Positions 47,045 through 48,291 of a DNA stretch of 48,291 nt are shown in pieces. Source of the stretch: Streptococcus pseudopneumoniae (lineage in GTDB: Bacteria > Bacillota > Bacilli > Lactobacillales > Streptococcaceae); NCBI RefSeq assembly GCF_001070715.1, contig NZ_JVRR01000004.1, positions 1 through 48,291 of the forward strand, written 5' to 3'. Both the position numbers and the translations under genes were made by a program. Below the pieces are notes generated by a model, which ran no database searches, was not told the DNA's origin, and was given only the letters and a program-made list of their open reading frames with translations. Each line of letters opens with the position of its first letter. Positions within the stretch are counted from its first letter, which is position 1.

Positions 47045-47946
47045 AGGATGACTCCAATCAAGAGAGAATACACTAAGACGACAAGAGTCACAATCATAAT
47101 GAAGTGACTGATAAATCGTGCTTTCAAGTAATTTTTCATCATGAGAATATTTTTGATATCCAGCATTGGACCAATGACGAGAAAGGCCAAAACTGGTGCT
47201 AAGCCGAAACTCGAGAGAAGGGAAGCTCCGATAAAAGCATCGGCCTCACTACAGAGAGAAAGAAGAAAGGCCAAAAGCATCAAGAGCAAGATGGCAAAAA
47301 GAGGGGTTGCACTGATAGAGGTCAGAATCCGAGTTGGAACGTAGACCTGTATCATAGAAGCAAAGAGACAGCCAAATACCAAATAACGTCCGGTATCAAA
47401 AAACTCATCAATGGCCTGCACAAAGACCTGAAAAACTTTTTTTGCAGAACTCAAATGAGAAAAATCATGCTCATGACAAGCCAACCGATTTTCTTTCTGA
47501 ATCGGTTCTTGCCAGAAGAATCCTAGAAAAATCCCAAGTATCACAGCCACAACAATGGAACCCAGAGCTCGTAACAGAGCGACATGGAAGGAGTTGCCAA
47601 AGGCAGAATAGGTCGCAAAGAGAACAATGGGATTGATAACTGGTGCAGTCACAAGAAAAGGAACAGCCGTGTAACTGGGAACCTTCTTTTCCAGAAAACG
47701 ATTGATGATGGGGACGATTCCACATTCACAAGAGGGGAAAAGAATCCCTACGAAGGTGCCAAAAAAGATTCTCCCCCAACGATTTCGAGGGAGAAAATGA
47801 TAAACCTTGTCAGGTGTGATATAAACCTCAATCAGCCCTGAGACAATGCTTCCTATCAAAACGAAGGGTAGGGCTTCAATGATTATAGAGAGAAAAATGG
47901 CTCCAGTTTGAAGTACACTAGATGGGAGTTGTTGAAAAGCAGTCAT
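47041..47946 (-). CDS. DUF318 / YraQ-YcgR-family permease
   Basis: A 301-residue membrane protein with about eight helices. FPSCECGIVPIINRFLEK contains the characteristic SCECG cysteine pair, and TAPVINPIVLFATYSAFG and SLCSEADAFIGAS are further family signatures. Cysteines in such positions suggest transport of a metal or thiol-reactive compound, but no substrate is established. It starts directly after the small gene at 47947 and overlaps the TIGR03943 gene by four bases. Confidence 0.9.
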   Translation of the reverse strand: MTAFQQLPSSVLQTGAIFLSIIIEALPFVLIGSIVSGLIEVYITPDKVYHFLPRNRWGRIFFGTFVGILFPSCECGIVPIINRFLEKKVPSYTAVPFLVTAPVINPIVLFATYSAFGNSFHVALLRALGSIVVAVILGIFLGFFWQEPIQKENRLACHEHDFSHLSSAKKVFQVFVQAIDEFFDTGRYLVFGCLFASMIQVYVPTRILTSISATPLFAILLLMLLAFLLSLCSEADAFIGASLLSSFGLAPVLAFLVIGPMLDIKNILMMKNYLKARFISHFIMIVTLVVLVYSLLIGVIL

Positions 47947-48078
47947 CTAGTTTTTCTTTTCTGTTTTGGCTTTTTTCTCTTTGTCATCAGGGAAAGTAAC
48001 TTGTTTCAAATCTGGGAGTTTCGCAAACTCTTCAAACATCTTATCCAAGTCGTCTCGTTTTGTAAATTTTACAGCCAT
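47947..48078 (-). CDS. Small conserved protein, 43 residues (SPJ_0845-like)
   Basis: A very short gene. It reads MAVKFTKRDDLDKMFEEFAK, continues with LPDLKQVTFPDD and ends in a Lys-rich tail. It resembles the small streptococcal SPJ_0845 family as I remember it. CGAGGTACACCT places a Shine-Dalgarno sequence seven bases before the ATG. Its stop is immediately followed by the permease start, so it is the first gene of that minus-strand operon. Its function is unknown. Confidence 0.8.
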   Translation of the reverse strand: MAVKFTKRDDLDKMFEEFAKLPDLKQVTFPDDKEKKAKTEKKN

Positions 48079-48108
48079 AGGTGTACCTCGATTCTAAATT
48101 CTACCTCT

Positions 48109-48114
48109 ATTATA
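48109..48114 (-). promoter_or_regulatory. -10 element of the minus-strand permease operon
   Basis: A perfect TATAAT on the minus strand lies 30 bases before the 43-residue gene. The -35 region is weak. Confidence 0.6.
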
Positions 48115-48209
48115 CTATTATTTTGAGGAAAAGGGAAAAGTTAAAATTGAGTATCTAACGAATCATAGAGCTTTATAAATCCTGATTAAGTCTGGTAGAT
48201 TGAGAAAGC

Positions 48210-48238
48210 TTGACAAAAAAAGTAGATAGTGCTAGAAT
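48210..48238 (+). promoter_or_regulatory. Strong promoter at the window end
   Basis: TTGACA at 48210-48215 and TAGAAT at 48233-48238 are spaced by 17 bp. Transcription would start near 48245 and run off the window. Confidence 0.8.
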
Positions 48239-48244
48239 AACATT

Positions 48245-48291
48245 AACGAAAGACATTTGAGGGCAGAAAGGTTCCTGCCGCACCTTGAAAA
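48245..48291 (+). ncRNA. Structured leader or small RNA, cut by window edge
   Basis: GGCAG (48262-48266) pairs with CTGCC (48275-48279). The loop bases AAGGT (48268-48272) can pair with ACCTT (48282-48286), giving a compact H-type pseudoknot within 45 bases of the predicted start. GAAAA follows. It could be a riboswitch-like leader of the next gene or a small RNA. I could not match it to a known class. Confidence 0.45.

Overview
The window looks like a chromosomal segment of a mitis-group Streptococcus (S. mitis, S. pneumoniae or a close relative). The signs are pneumococcal-type BOX repeats, a Pht histidine-triad protein beside an AdcAII-type zinc lipoprotein, a preQ1-II riboswitch in front of queT, the asd RNA upstream of asd, and a core gene order I recall from pneumococcus (ccdA-etrx, adcAII-pht, pepT, hemH, mscL, asd-dapA, mnmE, tdk-prfA-prmC-sua5, glyA, rlmCD). 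The species cannot be fixed by eye.

Positions 1-28626 are mostly core genome. In order they hold ribF (apparently leaderless), a YitT-type membrane protein, a DegV/FakB protein, HU, an extracellular thiol-redox pair, an amino-acid permease, a zinc-responsive adcAII-pht operon with an AdcR-like operator, pepT, a stand-alone ferrochelatase, mscL, a GtrA-type flippase gene diverging from riboswitch-controlled queT, tRNA-Thr, a complete BOX element, the asd RNA, asd-dapA, mnmE, a tautomerase, and a tight tdk-prfA-prmC-sua5-GNAT-glyA cluster. This is followed by a nucleoid-associated protein, a PvaA-like lysozyme, a DUF1002 protein and the rRNA methyltransferase rlmCD.

Positions 28627-46140 are accessory and show decay. 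Just after rlmCD lies a second, degenerate copy of the 3' end of an rlmCD-type gene, which I read as the scar of a mobile element that used this site. Then come two tandem RpiR regulators, a 6-phospho-beta-glucosidase with a complete lactose/cellobiose-type PTS (IIB, IIC, IIA), and a sucrose phosphorylase broken by a stop codon and two frameshifts. Further on are a CPBP protease, two alpha/beta hydrolases, an ADP-ribosylglycohydrolase cut after about 38 codons, a SAP-domain protein, two unrecognised AT-rich genes, a lipid-kinase homologue, a neopullulanase with a cre site just downstream of its promoter, a DUF4300 lipoprotein and small proteins.

Positions 46229-48078 carry, on the minus strand, a small-protein gene, a permease and a TIGR03943-type protein as one operon. 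The window ends in a strong promoter followed by RNA that could form a pseudoknot. I found no CRISPR array, no intact transposase or integrase and no rRNA. No clearly new multi-gene system can be proved by reading. The best leads are the two apparently leaderless genes, the rlmCD scar, and the two orphan genes at 38977 and 41175.
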